From: Prescottella subtropica
GTDB lineage: Bacteria; Actinomycetota; Actinomycetes; Mycobacteriales; Mycobacteriaceae
NCBI RefSeq assembly: GCF_005434945.1
Contig: NZ_SKCH01000025.1
Coordinates: forward strand, 1 to 52,186
Length of the DNA: 52,186 nt
Reading direction: 5' to 3'
The notes beneath the pieces were generated by a model that saw nothing but the letters and a program-made list of their open reading frames with translations, searched no databases and had not been told where the DNA came from. Shown here in pieces: positions 34,666 to 44,078 of this stretch (positions within the stretch are counted from its first letter, which is position 1; the number at the start of each line of letters is the position of its first letter). The translations under genes were made by a program, and so were the position numbers.

Positions 34666-35793
34666 GTGACCAGCGCCTCCTCCCCACAGCAGGATTCTCC
34701 GAACTTGCGTCATCAGGATTCTCCGAATCCGCGCCCCGAACGGGCCATCGACATCTACCGACGGTCGGTGTCGTGGCTCGAGACGCACCTGCCTCCCGGC
34801 TGGTCGATCTCGGCGGACCGGCCCCGCTCCCCCGCCGCCCCCGCCCGACTGCTGGTCACCGCCCCCGACGGCGACACCGTCTCGTACGCGATCAGCACCC
34901 CCAAGGGTGTCCTCAGCGGCGACGTCGCCCGCATCGTCGCCGAACTCGCCGACAGCGACCGGGCGTTCGTGTGCGCCCACTACCTGTCGGATCCGGTGCG
35001 CCGGCAACTCGACGGTCACGGCATCTCCTACGCGGACGCGACCGGCAACGTCGCGCTCGTCGCGGACCGGCCGGCGATCTGGGTGCGCAACCGGGGCGCC
35101 GACGCCGACCCGTGGCGCGGGCCGGGCCGCCCGTCGGGCGTCCTCACCGGGGAGCCGTCCGAACGCGTCGTGCGGGCCCTCGCCGACCACGCCGGGGAGA
35201 TGTCGGTCCCCGACCTGATCAAGATGTCGGGGGCGTCGACCGGCGCCGCGTACCGCGTCGTCGAGGTCCTCCAGGAGCGGGAACTGATCACCCGACTGCC
35301 CCGCGGCCCCGTCACCGATGTCCGCTGGCCGCACATGCTGCGGGCGTGGGCCGCCGACCGCAAGCCGTGCCCGACCCGGAGTTTCGCCGCCCCGAACGGT
35401 CTCGACGACCTGCGGACCCGGCTCGTCGAGGCCGCCCCGGACCTCGGGTACGCGGTCACCGGTGTCGGCGCCACCGACTACGCCACCGCCACCGTCCTCG
35501 AGGTGTACGCCGACGACGTCGACGCGTTCGCCGCCGCCCTGGACCTGCGGCCCGTCGACAGCGGGGCCGGGACCACCGCCTCCGCCGCCGACATCGTGGT
35601 GGCGACCCCCTGGTCGGCGGTCGTGTTCGACCACATGCAATACCGTGACGGGCTGCGCTGCGTCGCCCCGTCGCACGCGTACGCCGACCTCGTCGCCGGC
35701 CCGTTCCGGCACCCGGACGCCGCCGAATACCTGCTCACGGCCATGACCACCGACGAGACCGGGTGGCGACGTCCCGTCCGGCGAGCGCGGTGA
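34666..35793 (+). CDS. winged-helix protein, possibly AbiEi-like
   Basis: The 375-residue protein is of uncertain family. Residues about 160-205 (SERVVRALADHAGEMSVPDL, then SGASTGAAYRVVEVLQEREL) form a typical winged helix. The C-terminal part, with ATDYATATVLEVYADDV and VAPSHAYADLVAGPFRHPDA, resembles the second domain of AbiEi-type antitoxin regulators of type IV toxin-antitoxin systems; no AbiEii toxin gene follows. The N-terminal part (RRSVSWLETHLPPGWSI) is unassigned. It lies 46 bases upstream of jetA in the same direction and might regulate or be a partner of the Wadjet genes. The GTG start is set by the leaderless promoter. Confidence 0.55.
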   Translation: MTSASSPQQDSPNLRHQDSPNPRPERAIDIYRRSVSWLETHLPPGWSISADRPRSPAAPARLLVTAPDGDTVSYAISTPKGVLSGDVARIVAELADSDRAFVCAHYLSDPVRRQLDGHGISYADATGNVALVADRPAIWVRNRGADADPWRGPGRPSGVLTGEPSERVVRALADHAGEMSVPDLIKMSGASTGAAYRVVEVLQERELITRLPRGPVTDVRWPHMLRAWAADRKPCPTRSFAAPNGLDDLRTRLVEAAPDLGYAVTGVGATDYATATVLEVYADDVDAFAAALDLRPVDSGAGTTASAADIVVATPWSAVVFDHMQYRDGLRCVAPSHAYADLVAGPFRHPDAAEYLLTAMTTDETGWRRPVRRAR

Positions 35794-35827
35794 CCGGCGG
35801 GTGTGCGAACCTGTCGGCGTCTGCCCC

Positions 35828-35833
35828 TAGGCT
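35828..35833 (+). promoter_or_regulatory. -10 element of a leaderless jetA promoter
   Basis: TAGGCT followed by 6 bases and the GTG of jetA at 35840; the same arrangement as at dop, pafB and the PAC2 gene. Confidence 0.5.
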
Positions 35834-35839
35834 GTCCCG

Positions 35840-37309
35840 GTGAACGATTCAGGTGACGACCGGCTGCGGCTGTTCTCCTTCACGACGGCCGAGAAACGGG
35901 CCGACTATCTGTGGGTGCTGCGCGCGTTCGACACCGCCCGCGCCAACTACGTGGTGCTGCTGCACGCCGGCGACGTCGCCGATCTCCTCGACCGGATCGC
36001 CGACGACGATTCCGGCCGGCTCACGAGCGCGGAGATCACTCCCCTGCTCGAGCAGTTGCACGCGTGGGGGATCCTCGAACGCAGCTACGACGGCAGCCGT
36101 GCCGCCACCCTCGCCGAGTACCGCAACCGGCATTTCGTCTACCAGTTCGCTCAGGCCGGCTATCTGGTGTTCCGGGCCGTCGAGGACGTCCTCGGTGCCC
36201 GGCTCGAGGACGCGACGCTGTCCCGGCTGACACTGCCGGATCTGCTCGCCGACCTCGAGGAACTCGCCGCGGCCAACCGTCACGGCGACGCCGACCTGAT
36301 CTACCGCAAGCTGTCCCGCCTGGACGCGACGCTCACCGACATGGCCGCACGGGCCGCGCAGTTCTACCTCATGCTCGGCGACCTGGTCCGCACCACCGAG
36401 ATCACCCCGGAGGCGTTCCTCGCCCACAAGGACGCCCTGCTGCGGCACATGCAGGAGTTCAGTTCCGATCTGGCCCGGTACGCCCCCAAACTGGCGGCCG
36501 CGATCGCCGCGATCGAGGGCAGCGGTGTCGACGAGCTGATCGCCCGCGCCGCCACCAGCGACGAGCGGGTGTTCCTGTCCCGCGAGGAACGCGAATCCGA
36601 TTGGCGGGCACGCTGGTCCGGGCTCGCCCAGTGGTTCGTCGGGGTGACCGGCCCGAGCGAATCGGAGCGGCTGCGCGAGGGCACGATGAGTGCGATCGCG
36701 GCGGTGCTGTCGCTGCTGCGGCGGGTCACCGAGACCCGGCGCGGCGGGGTGAGCCGGGAGAGCCAGTTGCGGCACCTGGCCGGCTGGTTCGCGGCGACCC
36801 CCAGCGAGGAGTCGGCGCACACCCTGTTCGAGCTGGTCTTCGACCTGGGCCGGCCGCGGCACCTGTCGATGGTGCACCCGGACGCCGACATCATTCCCGA
36901 ATCCCGCTCGTGGTGGGACGCCACACCCGTCGAGATCTCCCGGACGCTCGCCGAGACGGGCCGGCCCGCCTCACCGGGCGCGCCGTCGAAGGTGCAGCGC
37001 AACGAGGGCGGCATCCGGCGGCTGCGGGAGAACCAGCTCGCGTCGCAGCGGGCCCGTGCCGTGGCGGCGTCGTCGCTCGCCACCAACGGCGCCTACGACC
37101 GGGTCCTGGACGTCGAGGAGACCGATGTGCTGCTCAGCCTGCTCAATGCCGCGCTCACGGCACGGGTCCCGGTCAGCGGCGCGATCGCCGATTCGACCGG
37201 CTCGGACAGCGGGGTGCGGTTGACGCTGAGCCCGCACACCGCGCCGACGGTGGTGCAGACCGCCCGCGGCCGGCTGTACCTGGACGGACTGCAGGTGAGC
37301 GTGCAGTGA
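35840..37309 (+). CDS. jetA: Wadjet type II subunit JetA (DUF2397/TIGR02677)
   Basis: The 489-residue protein matches the DUF2397 family. The N-terminal winged-helix-like part starts LRLFSFTTAEKRADYLWVLR and includes TPLLEQLHAWGILERSYDGS. A long helical middle follows (LSRLDATLTDMAARAAQFYL, FSSDLARYAPKLAAAI), then a C-terminal part rich in Arg and Ser. In Wadjet systems JetA is the kleisin-like subunit bridging the JetC SMC heads. The GTG at 35840 has a leaderless promoter; the stop overlaps jetB by GTGA. Confidence 0.88.
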   Translation: MNDSGDDRLRLFSFTTAEKRADYLWVLRAFDTARANYVVLLHAGDVADLLDRIADDDSGRLTSAEITPLLEQLHAWGILERSYDGSRAATLAEYRNRHFVYQFAQAGYLVFRAVEDVLGARLEDATLSRLTLPDLLADLEELAAANRHGDADLIYRKLSRLDATLTDMAARAAQFYLMLGDLVRTTEITPEAFLAHKDALLRHMQEFSSDLARYAPKLAAAIAAIEGSGVDELIARAATSDERVFLSREERESDWRARWSGLAQWFVGVTGPSESERLREGTMSAIAAVLSLLRRVTETRRGGVSRESQLRHLAGWFAATPSEESAHTLFELVFDLGRPRHLSMVHPDADIIPESRSWWDATPVEISRTLAETGRPASPGAPSKVQRNEGGIRRLRENQLASQRARAVAASSLATNGAYDRVLDVEETDVLLSLLNAALTARVPVSGAIADSTGSDSGVRLTLSPHTAPTVVQTARGRLYLDGLQVSVQ

Positions 37310-38721
37310 CCGTCTCCCCCCTCGAACTCGACTCGTACCAGCGGGCCGCCCGCATGATCCTGTCGAATCATCTGGTGACGCAGACGTATCCGGACCGGAC
37401 GGCGCTGCCACTGCTGCGCCGGTGGGCCACCGAACTGCGCGACGACCTGCTCGACCTGTTCGGGTACCGGCTCGAGGTCACCGAGACCACGGCCCGGCTG
37501 TTCACGGTCCCGGACCGGACCGGATCCGCCACCCCGGCCCGCACCGCCACCGAGCGCACGTTCGACCGGCACCGCTACGCGTACCTGGCGCTCGCACTGG
37601 CCGCGCTCGGCCGGGCCGGGAGCCAGATCACCCTCTCCGAGCTGGCCGAGCACGTCGCCGCCGAGGCCACGCAGGTGCCGGGGGTGACGCTGTCCACCGA
37701 CCGGGCCGCGGACCGGGACGCGTTCGTCGACGCCGTCGGCTGGCTCGCCGCCCGCGGCGCGATCGTCCTGGCCGACGGTGACGCCGGCGGGTGGGCGTCG
37801 AATCCCGAGGCGGGCGAAGCCCTCTACGACATCGACCGGTCCGTGGTGGTGGCCCTGTTCCGGCCGCCGCGGGCACTGCAGCACCTGACGTCGGTGCGGG
37901 CGCTGCTCGCGGGCGCGCCGGCCCCGGACCCGGACGATCCGCTCGGCTACCGGGCCGCCGATCCGCGGGAGACGGCCCGGCGGATGCGCCGTGCACTGGT
38001 GCAGCGGCCCGTCGTCTACGCCGACGACCTCACCGACGACGAACGGCTGCAGCTCGCGCTGCCCGCCACCGCCGCCGACGTCGAACGGTTCACCGGGCTG
38101 TCCGCGGAACGCCGCGCCGAGGGGGTCGCGATGATCGACACGTCGGGCCGGTTGTCGGACACCCGGTTCCCCGGCACCGGCACCGTCTCCCAGGTGGCGC
38201 TGCTGCTGGCCGGGGAGATGGCCGACCGGGTCCTCGACCTGGACGCGCCCGCACTGCCGGCCCGGCCGCGGCCGGCCACCGGACAGGACCTGCTGATCGA
38301 GCAGCTCGACGCCGCGATCCCCGCCGCCGGGATCTTCGAGCACCTCGCCGACGAGGAGACGCCGGCTCCCGCGGCCGGCCCGGCGGCGGATCGTCCCGAC
38401 CCGGCCCGCTACCCGCTGCTCGACCGCGACTGGATCACCGGCGCCGTCGACGAACTGGTCCACCAGTTCGGGCGCACCTTCGCCGCGCAGTGGCAGGCCG
38501 ACCCGGTCGGGCTGCGCCGGCAGGCCGTCGCCCTGCTCGACCGGCTGGATCTGGTGTGCGCCGTCGACGACAGTGTCCTGGTGCTACCGGCGATCGCCCG
38601 GTTCCGCGGCGTCGTCGTCACCGTCCGCGAGCGCAGCGCCCAGCCCGAGCTGTTCCGGGACCCCGACGCCGGGACCACCCCCGAGAACCCCGCCGACTCC
38701 GAGAACTCCGTAGAGAAGTAG
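37306..38721 (+). CDS. jetB: Wadjet type II subunit JetB (DUF2398/TIGR02678)
   Basis: The 471-residue protein matches DUF2398: start LDSYQRAARMILSNHLVTQT, LPLLRRWATELRDDLLDLFG, FDRHRYAYLALALAALGR and, toward the C-terminus, LVYRPAT-like segments replaced by IDTSGRLSDTRFPGTGTVSQ. In Wadjet it is the KITE-type winged-helix subunit that binds the JetA kleisin. Its GTG overlaps the jetA stop by GTGA and jetC begins 13 bases after its end, so all three genes form one operon. Confidence 0.88.
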   Translation: MTVSPLELDSYQRAARMILSNHLVTQTYPDRTALPLLRRWATELRDDLLDLFGYRLEVTETTARLFTVPDRTGSATPARTATERTFDRHRYAYLALALAALGRAGSQITLSELAEHVAAEATQVPGVTLSTDRAADRDAFVDAVGWLAARGAIVLADGDAGGWASNPEAGEALYDIDRSVVVALFRPPRALQHLTSVRALLAGAPAPDPDDPLGYRAADPRETARRMRRALVQRPVVYADDLTDDERLQLALPATAADVERFTGLSAERRAEGVAMIDTSGRLSDTRFPGTGTVSQVALLLAGEMADRVLDLDAPALPARPRPATGQDLLIEQLDAAIPAAGIFEHLADEETPAPAAGPAADRPDPARYPLLDRDWITGAVDELVHQFGRTFAAQWQADPVGLRRQAVALLDRLDLVCAVDDSVLVLPAIARFRGVVVTVRERSAQPELFRDPDAGTTPENPADSENSVEK

Positions 38722-38734
38722 AGGCATTCTTCGC

Positions 38735-41700
38735 ATGGCATCTGCGCGTTTCAAGCCGACCCGCGCCGGGATCGTCAACCTGTGGGACTACCGGGATCAG
38801 GAGTTCTCGTTCGCCGACGGGCGTCTGGTGCTGCGCGGGCCCAACGGTTCGGGTAAGACGAAGGCCCTCGAGGTGCTGTTCCCGTTCGTGTTCGACGGCC
38901 GGATCGAGCCGCGTCGCCTCAACCCGTTCGCGGGTGAGGAGCGGACGATGAAGTCGAATCTGCTGTACCGGGGACAGGATTCGGCGTACTCGTACGTGTG
39001 GATGGAGTTCTGCCGCGGCTCGCAGGACGACCCGGAGGCGGTCACCGTCGGTATCGGCATGCGCGCCACGAAACAGAACGACAAGGTCACCCGCTGGTAC
39101 TTCGTCGCCGAGGGCCGGGTCGGCGTCGACTTCTCCCTCCTCGACGGGGACGACCGGCCGCTGACGAAGAAGCAGCTGGCCGACGAACTCGGCAGCGACG
39201 CGATCACCGACCGCCCCGTCGACTATCGGGCCGCGATCGACGCCCGCCTGTTCGGTCTCGGCGCGCAACGCTACGAGCAGCTGATCAACCTGATCCTGAC
39301 GCTGCGCCGCCCGCAGCTGGCGAAGAACCTGGACCCGAAGGGGCTGTCGCAGGCCCTCACCGACGGGCTGCGGCCCCTCGACGACCAGCTCGTGCTCGAG
39401 GCGGCCCGCTCGTTCAGCGACATGGAGGAGGTGGGCCGGGCGCTCGAGGGCCTGGCCGCCGCCGACCGGGCCGCGCAGAGTTTCGTCACCGTGTACTCGA
39501 CGTATCTGGCGCAGCAGGCTCGTACCGACGTCGAGCAGGTGGCGCGACGCCTCGAGTCGGTGGACCGGACGACGACGGTGCGCGACGAGGCCCTGACCCG
39601 GCAGGCGGCACGGCAGGAGGAGCGGCTGCTCGCAGAGGACCGGTTCACCGCCGCCGAACGGGCCCTCGAGCAGGCCCGCGCCGACCTCGACACGCTGCAG
39701 CGGTCGGGCGCCTACGAGGGCAAACAGCAGCTCGACGATCTCGCGGCCGCCGTCGAACAGTTGAAGGTGTCGACGGCGCAGCAGGCCGACAAGGCCCGCA
39801 AGGCGCAGGCGACACTCGCCCAGCGCACCGACGAGGCGTCCCGTGCGACGGAATCGGTGCGCCGCGCGAACGCCGCGCTCGCCCACGCCGAGGACGAACT
39901 CGCCGCAGCCGCCGAGCAGGCCGGTATCACCTGGACACCGCTGCCGCAGGATGCGCGGGCCGACCGGATCACCACGACCGTCCGGGGGCTGGCCACCGAA
40001 CGGACCGGCGACGTCCGGGCGGTGCGGGCAGCGCTGGCGACGGTCGACAAGTCCGGCACCGAGCGTGACCGCGCCGACCGGGCCGCCGGCCGGGGCCGGG
40101 AACTGCTCGACGCCGCCCGGGCCGCGGTCGCGGAGGCGGAGGCGTCGGTGGAGTTGGCTCGCGCCGACTGCGCGGCCGCGCTGCGCGCCTGGTGGACCGA
40201 GCATTCGGGCGAGTACGCGTCGATCGGAGTGACCGCCGAGACGTTCACGGCGCTCGACGCCGCACTCGCCCGGGCCGGCGACGACGACTCCCCCGCGCTG
40301 ACGTCGGTGCTGCACGAGCAGACGCAGTCGGCGCTCGACGAGCAGCGCGGCAGCCGCCGGGACGCCGTCGCCCGGCAGGCGGCGGTGCGGGAGCGGATCG
40401 CCGGGCTGCGCGCCGACCGGGCGCGGGTCGCCGCCGAACACGACGACGCCCCCGCCGGGGTGCCGTTCCGCACCGGGGACCGCAGCGGCCTGCCCGGCGC
40501 CCCGCTGTGGCGGCTGGTGCGGTTCGCCGACACCGTCTCGGCGGCGGCCGCGGCCGGTGTCGAATCGGCGTTGGCGGCCGCGAACCTGCTCGACGCGTGG
40601 GTGGTCGGCGACGACGGGCCGCTGCCCGAGATCGAGTCCGAGCAGTTCCTGCGTCCGCTGCCCGCCGAGCGGCGACCGGCCGGCCGGACCCTGGCCGACG
40701 TCCTGGTCCCCGAGTCCGATGCGGGGGTGCCGGAGACGCTGGTGCAGGCGATCCTCGAATCGATCGCGCTGGATTCCCGTGATCCCGACGCCGACCCTGC
40801 CGACCACCCCGAGGTGGGCGTCACGGTCGACGGCCGCTTCCGGCAGGGCGTCGCGCACGGCCGGCACGTCCAGGAGCACGCCGAATTCATCGGCACCACC
40901 GCCCGGGAGCGGCGCCGCGCGGCCCGGCTCACCGAACTCGACGAGGAGATCGCCGCCGCCGAGGAGGCCCTCGCCGCCGCCCGCGACGCCGAGGCCGAGA
41001 CGACCGCGGTCCTGGACCGGTTGACGGCCGCCGGGAAGACGCTGCCCCGCACGTCCGGGGTTCTCGCCGCGATCACCAAGCTCACCGAGGCGGCGGGCGC
41101 ACTGCGCACCCGCGCCGAGTCGACGGCGAGTGCCGGCGACGAACTCGACCAGGCGATCGCCGACCACACCGCGAAGGAGAAGCAGGTCCGTGCGGTCGCC
41201 GCGACGCACCGCACCTCCCCCGATCCGCGGGACGTCGACGCGCTCGTGGCCGCGATCCGGCACTTCGAGGGTCAGGGTGAGCAGTCGCTGCGCGCCCGCC
41301 GGGACCACGAGAAGGAACTCGAACTCCACCGGGAGACGGAGGACCGGCTCGAGGAGGCCCGCGGCAACACCGAGGAGTTCGTGGAGGAGGCCGCGGTCGC
41401 CGAGGAGAACTACATCCACCAGGTGTCCCGGCTCGAGACGCTGCGGGACGCGCTCGGGGCGAGCACCGAGCAGATCGACGCCGACCTCGAGGCGGCCCGC
41501 GCCCGCATCGAGGTGTGCAAGACGGAGCAGCGGGCCGCCCGCAAGGCGTACGACACGGCCGTCGAACAGATCGGCAAGGCCGAGGGCGCACACACCGCCG
41601 CCGTCGAGGCGCTGCGGGCGGCGCTGACCGAGACCCGGTCGGATGCCGACCGGCTCGCCCCGTACGCCCGGCGGGATCTGCTCGACCTACTCGGGGTGCC

Positions 41701-42925
41701 CACCCACCACGGCTGGCCGCAGAGTTCGGCTGCGTGGCTGACGGCGGAACAGCTGGTGTACCGGATCGTGACCGAGGGGGACGTGGACGCCCCGATCCTG
41801 CCGCCGGACGTCACGGCCCTGCACCGCGCACTGGAGACGGCGACCGCGGACGTCAAGACCAGCGAGCACGCGAAGAAGGCCACCCGCTCGGCCCTGACCG
41901 CGGCCCTGCAGGACTTCGACGCCCAACTCGCCGCGGCCGGCCAGGACTACCGGCTGCAGTGGGACGCCCCGGACGGGCTCACCGTCGTCCGGGTGCAGGA
42001 CGACCAGGGGTATGCGTCGATCGGCGAGTTCGCGACCCGCATCCAGGCGGCCCGCCGGGATCAGGAGGTGCTGCTCACCGATTCGGAGCGCCGCATCCTC
42101 GAGGACGCGCTGCTGACCGGTCTGGCGCAGCAGATCCACGAACGCACCGCCGACGCCCGCCTGCTGATCGCGCAGATGGGCGCCGAGATGCGGGAGCGGC
42201 GCATGTCGTCGGGTTCGACGATCGGTGTGCACTGGGTGCTCGCCGACAACCTCGACGACAACGCCCGCGCCGTCTCCAAGCTGCTCGACCGCGCCCCGTC
42301 GGCGCTCAGCGGCGACGAACTGTCGTCCGTCCGAGCACATTTCGCGGCCCAGGTGCGGGCGGCACGGGCCGCGCACCCGGAACGCTCGTACCCGGAGATC
42401 CTCGCGTCGGCCCTCGACTACCGGCGGTGGCGGGTGTTCTCGTTCACGCTGGTCGGCGGCGACGGCAGCGAGGACCGGCTCACCGTCGCCCGGCACAGCG
42501 CCCTCTCCGGTGGTGAGCAGTCGGTGTCGCTGCACCTGCCGCTGTTCGCGGCCGCGCACGTGATGCTGTCGTCGGCGGATCCGCATTCGCCGCGCCTGCT
42601 CGGCCTGGACGAGGCGTTCGCCGGTGTCGACGACAACGGCCGCAGCGAGCTGCTCGGGTTGAGTGTGCAGTTCGATCTGGACCTGTTCATGACCGGCTAC
42701 GACCTGTGGATCACCTACGCGGGTGTGCCGGGGTGCGCGCACTACGACCTGGCTCATTCGACGGCCGAGCAGACGGTCAGCGCCGCACTGCTGGTGTGGT
42801 CGGGTGGCGGCCTGCTCGCCGAGCACGACGGCAGCAACCTGGCGCGGGCACTCGGGTCGCCGATGCGGCGGCGTCTGCCGACGACCGTCGACGGCGGTCT
42901 CGAGTTCGTCGACTCCCCGGCCTGA
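38735..42925 (+). CDS. jetC: Wadjet type II subunit JetC (SMC/SbcC-like ATPase, TIGR02680)
   Basis: The 1396-residue SMC-like ATPase begins SARFKPTRAGIVNLWDYRDQ with Walker A GPNGSGKT (35-42). It continues with two very long Ala/Arg/Glu-rich coiled-coil arms around a hinge region (about residues 560-720), and ends with the ABC signature LSGGEQ (1257-1262) and Walker B LLGLDEAFAG (from 1288). It would extrude DNA loops, which in Wadjet allows small circular plasmids to be recognised and cut. The gene is intact. The next gene on this strand is an unrelated GH19 enzyme at 43214, so the expected nuclease gene jetD is missing. Confidence 0.9.
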   Translation: MASARFKPTRAGIVNLWDYRDQEFSFADGRLVLRGPNGSGKTKALEVLFPFVFDGRIEPRRLNPFAGEERTMKSNLLYRGQDSAYSYVWMEFCRGSQDDPEAVTVGIGMRATKQNDKVTRWYFVAEGRVGVDFSLLDGDDRPLTKKQLADELGSDAITDRPVDYRAAIDARLFGLGAQRYEQLINLILTLRRPQLAKNLDPKGLSQALTDGLRPLDDQLVLEAARSFSDMEEVGRALEGLAAADRAAQSFVTVYSTYLAQQARTDVEQVARRLESVDRTTTVRDEALTRQAARQEERLLAEDRFTAAERALEQARADLDTLQRSGAYEGKQQLDDLAAAVEQLKVSTAQQADKARKAQATLAQRTDEASRATESVRRANAALAHAEDELAAAAEQAGITWTPLPQDARADRITTTVRGLATERTGDVRAVRAALATVDKSGTERDRADRAAGRGRELLDAARAAVAEAEASVELARADCAAALRAWWTEHSGEYASIGVTAETFTALDAALARAGDDDSPALTSVLHEQTQSALDEQRGSRRDAVARQAAVRERIAGLRADRARVAAEHDDAPAGVPFRTGDRSGLPGAPLWRLVRFADTVSAAAAAGVESALAAANLLDAWVVGDDGPLPEIESEQFLRPLPAERRPAGRTLADVLVPESDAGVPETLVQAILESIALDSRDPDADPADHPEVGVTVDGRFRQGVAHGRHVQEHAEFIGTTARERRRAARLTELDEEIAAAEEALAAARDAEAETTAVLDRLTAAGKTLPRTSGVLAAITKLTEAAGALRTRAESTASAGDELDQAIADHTAKEKQVRAVAATHRTSPDPRDVDALVAAIRHFEGQGEQSLRARRDHEKELELHRETEDRLEEARGNTEEFVEEAAVAEENYIHQVSRLETLRDALGASTEQIDADLEAARARIEVCKTEQRAARKAYDTAVEQIGKAEGAHTAAVEALRAALTETRSDADRLAPYARRDLLDLLGVPTHHGWPQSSAAWLTAEQLVYRIVTEGDVDAPILPPDVTALHRALETATADVKTSEHAKKATRSALTAALQDFDAQLAAAGQDYRLQWDAPDGLTVVRVQDDQGYASIGEFATRIQAARRDQEVLLTDSERRILEDALLTGLAQQIHERTADARLLIAQMGAEMRERRMSSGSTIGVHWVLADNLDDNARAVSKLLDRAPSALSGDELSSVRAHFAAQVRAARAAHPERSYPEILASALDYRRWRVFSFTLVGGDGSEDRLTVARHSALSGGEQSVSLHLPLFAAAHVMLSSADPHSPRLLGLDEAFAGVDDNGRSELLGLSVQFDLDLFMTGYDLWITYAGVPGCAHYDLAHSTAEQTVSAALLVWSGGGLLAEHDGSNLARALGSPMRRRLPTTVDGGLEFVDSPA

Positions 42926-43213
42926 CGCCCGGGCCGCAGCGGCCCACGTTCGGCGCCGGCTACCACGTCGTCCGACTGGTGGTCGGCGCCACACGCCACG
43001 CATCATAGGTGATCCACGTCACAATGTCACCGATCTGTGACATAAACCTCGCAGGGTTGCGATCTTGAGCGATTCAGCTGTTACCTGGTTGTGACCTTGT
43101 CGTGATCACCGAGTTATCGATCCGGTTGGATCGAAGCAACCCTCTCTCGACTGTACCGGTGTTCACGTTCGGAGGCTGCCCCGTCTGCAGCCCGAAGATG
43201 GAGAGCACGAACC
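42926..43213. other. 288-base intergenic region; jetD absent
   Basis: No open frame of gene-like composition lies here where jetD would be expected. The first part is GC-rich; the second, from about 43010, is richer in A/T and holds the palindrome at 43024 and the leader of the GH19 gene with GGAGAG near 43199. Confidence 0.7.
43024..43043. promoter_or_regulatory. 20-base palindrome upstream of the GH19 gene
   Basis: ATGTCAC, six bases, GTGACAT: a perfect 7-bp inverted repeat. The left arm also forms a direct repeat with GTCACA a few bases upstream, similar to MtrA-type direct repeats (GTCACA) seen before mycobacterial cell-wall hydrolase genes. The regulator is not known. Confidence 0.45.
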
Positions 43214-44074
43214 TTGAACGATTCGCGTACGAACACCTTCGACCAGACGTCGACCACCCGCTGCGGGTTCATGACCCGGACCCGCGCCGCCGGCATCGCG
43301 ACCCTCGCCGCTGCCGGCCTGTGGGTCGGCTCGGCCGTCGCCGGCGCCCTGCCTGCGCACGCCGAGACCGCCGCCCAGGCCCAGCCGGCCGAGGCCGCCG
43401 CGCCGCTGGCCGCACCCCTGAAGTTCCTCGACTCGACGGGCCTGCTCGCGGCCCTCAACCTGCCCGCGACGACGCCGGAGGCGGCACCGCTCGCGCAGGA
43501 CATCGCCACCCCGGCCCCCGCCCCCGTCGCCCCCCCGGCCCCGAGCCCGTCGTCGGTCACGCTCGACGAGCTGGTGCAGATCGTGCCGCAGGTCGCGCCG
43601 GACCGGCTCTCGCAGTACGTCGCGCCGCTCAACGACGCCCTCGCCAAGGCCGCGATCGACACCCCGCTGCGCAAGGCCGCGTTCATCGCGCAGCTCGTCG
43701 TCGAGTCGGACTCGTTCCGCACGTTCGAGGAGTACGCGTCCGGTCGCGCCTACGAGGGCCGCTCGGATCTGGGCAACGTCGCCCCCGGCGACGGCGAGCG
43801 CTACAAGGGCCGCGGTGCCATCCAGGTCACCGGCCGGCACAACTACCAGAGCGTGAGCGACTACCTCGGCATCGACTTCGTCGCCAACCCCGAGCTGATG
43901 GCCACCCCGGAGAACGCGTTCGAGACCGCGGCCTGGTACTGGCAGTCCCGCAACCTCAACGCCGTCTCCGACAGCGGCAGCATCGAGAACGTGTCGCGCA
44001 TCGTCAACGGCGGCACCCACGGCCTGCTCAAGCGCATCGACAGCTTCCAGCGCGCCCTCGGCATCCTGCACTGA
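43214..44074 (+). CDS. secreted GH19-type chitinase/lysozyme-like enzyme
   Basis: The 286-residue precursor has an N-terminal signal peptide (hydrophobic AAGIATLAAAGLWVGSAVAG, likely cut after ALPAHA at residue 50), a Pro/Ala-rich linker, and a catalytic domain of the glycoside hydrolase 19 type from about residue 115. The family motif YKGRGAIQVTGRHNY and a candidate catalytic Glu164 in LVVESDSF are visible. It probably cleaves peptidoglycan or chitin outside the cell. I chose the TTG at 43214 because GGAGAG lies 10 bases upstream; an in-frame ATG at 43271 would also keep the signal peptide. Confidence 0.8.
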   Translation: MNDSRTNTFDQTSTTRCGFMTRTRAAGIATLAAAGLWVGSAVAGALPAHAETAAQAQPAEAAAPLAAPLKFLDSTGLLAALNLPATTPEAAPLAQDIATPAPAPVAPPAPSPSSVTLDELVQIVPQVAPDRLSQYVAPLNDALAKAAIDTPLRKAAFIAQLVVESDSFRTFEEYASGRAYEGRSDLGNVAPGDGERYKGRGAIQVTGRHNYQSVSDYLGIDFVANPELMATPENAFETAAWYWQSRNLNAVSDSGSIENVSRIVNGGTHGLLKRIDSFQRALGILH

Positions 44075-44078
44075 CCGT

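Noticed and set aside
34666-35793. Reading this gene as the missing jetD
   Set aside because: It has a winged helix and no TOPRIM or DUF2399 motifs, and lies upstream rather than downstream of jetC.
43015-43213. c-di-AMP (ydaO-type) riboswitch before the GH19 enzyme
   Set aside because: The location would fit, but the conserved core (such as a GGGGGACC-type stretch) is not present; only a palindrome and short stems are seen.
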